DNA from: Polyangiaceae bacterium
GTDB lineage: Bacteria > Myxococcota_A > Polyangia > Polyangiales > Polyangiaceae
Direction: 5' to 3'
Assembly (NCBI GenBank): GCA_947475525.1
Contig: CANJMI010000012.1
Location: forward strand, 116,299 to 180,298
Length of the DNA stretch: 64,000 bases
Shown here: one piece after another, positions 63,753 through 64,000 of the stretch
Numbering within the stretch: the stretch's first letter is position 1
Layout of the letters: every line of letters starts with the position of its first letter
Made by a program: the position numbers and the translations under genes
The notes under the pieces: model-generated
What the model was told of the DNA's origin: nothing
Databases searched by the model: none
The model's input: only the letters and a program-made list of their open reading frames with translations

Positions 63753-64000
63753 ATGAAGAAACCTGCGCGAAGTCTCGGTGTTGTCGTTGGTGGTGTGCTC
63801 CTTTGTCTTCTTCAAGGCGCGGCCTTCACCGGGGGCTGCGGCTCGAAGGATGACAACACGACCGCGGCATCCGGAGCAGGCGGCGCTGGCCAGCCGCAGC
63901 AGGTCTCGCTCAAAGGCGCGGTACAGAAGGGACCCTTCGTGCTCGGCTCGTCGATCACCGTCTCGCCTCTCGATGCGAAGGGGAATCCCACGGGCCAGGC
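63753..64000 (+). CDS. Lipoprotein, 3' end outside window
   Basis: ATG at 63753 (MKKPARSLGVVVGGVLLCLL) opens a signal peptide with lipobox TGGC; an ATG at 63741 is possible. A Gly/Ala linker is followed by VSLKGAVQKGPFVLGSSITV, and the frame is open to the last base. Proteins with this QKGPFVLGSS beginning are common extracytoplasmic lipoproteins in Sorangium-like genomes by my recall. Function unknown. Confidence 0.8.
   Translation, partial: MKKPARSLGVVVGGVLLCLLQGAAFTGGCGSKDDNTTAASGAGGAGQPQQVSLKGAVQKGPFVLGSSITVSPLDAKGNPTGQ

Noticed and set aside
63477..63815. 112-codon - strand frame crossing the att-like site
   Set aside because: It spans the tRNA fragment and the antisense of a lipoprotein start; no domain is evident.

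Overview
The window is GC-rich, densely coded DNA that reads like a Myxococcota chromosome, most probably of the Polyangiales (Sorangium-like) side. The pointers are four eukaryote-like kinases, about fifteen predicted lipoproteins, a DUF1592/DUF1552 pair, PEGA and TolB-like proteins, and short ATGA gene overlaps. The assignment is inferred from gene content only.

Layout. 1-6220: a cut-off DUF1592/DUF1588/DUF1585 haem protein, its DUF1552 partner, a membrane protein, a PEGA protein and a glycine-rich lipoprotein. 6268-17514: WYL regulator, lytic transglycosylase, gltX with a CPBP protease, a Ser/Thr kinase, a PlsC acyltransferase, lipoproteins and a kynureninase-like enzyme. 17627-26902: a 1122-residue non-RD kinase, a three-haem lipoprotein with an alpha/beta hydrolase, tRNA-Thr(CGU), a RIO kinase whose tail is a 12 x 36-bp tandem repeat, a TolB-like lipoprotein and a FadL-type porin. 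26909-41971: a giant lipoprotein, glmU, ribA, a stand-alone flagellin, an FGE/SUMF1 lipoprotein, holA, and a vWA/DUF4159 cluster. 42045-54673: lipase, QPG-repeat lipoprotein, OYE-family flavoenzyme, cupredoxin, phosphatidylserine decarboxylase, methyltransferase, prfA, rpmE, dnaK and a geranylgeranyl-reductase-type flavoprotein.

54674-63752 is an accessory region. It holds an AT-rich patch; an IS701-type element with 13-bp terminal inverted repeats, YTAR flanks and two in-frame nonsense codons; a kinase/lipoprotein pair; four direct copies of a sharply bounded 94-bp repeat separating small gene cassettes (a lipoprotein; a DUF4268-like plus ASCH pair; a beta-propeller lipoprotein); two IS91-type transposase remnants in opposite orientation; and a 42-nt 3' half of a tRNA-Arg gene that looks like an integration site. 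A new lipoprotein gene runs off the right end.

Housekeeping genes (gltX, glmU, ribA, holA, prfA, rpmE, dnaK) are intact and mark core chromosome. The most unusual part is the 94-bp repeat cassette array. It resembles an integron cassette array in layout but I could not find attC core sites in it.
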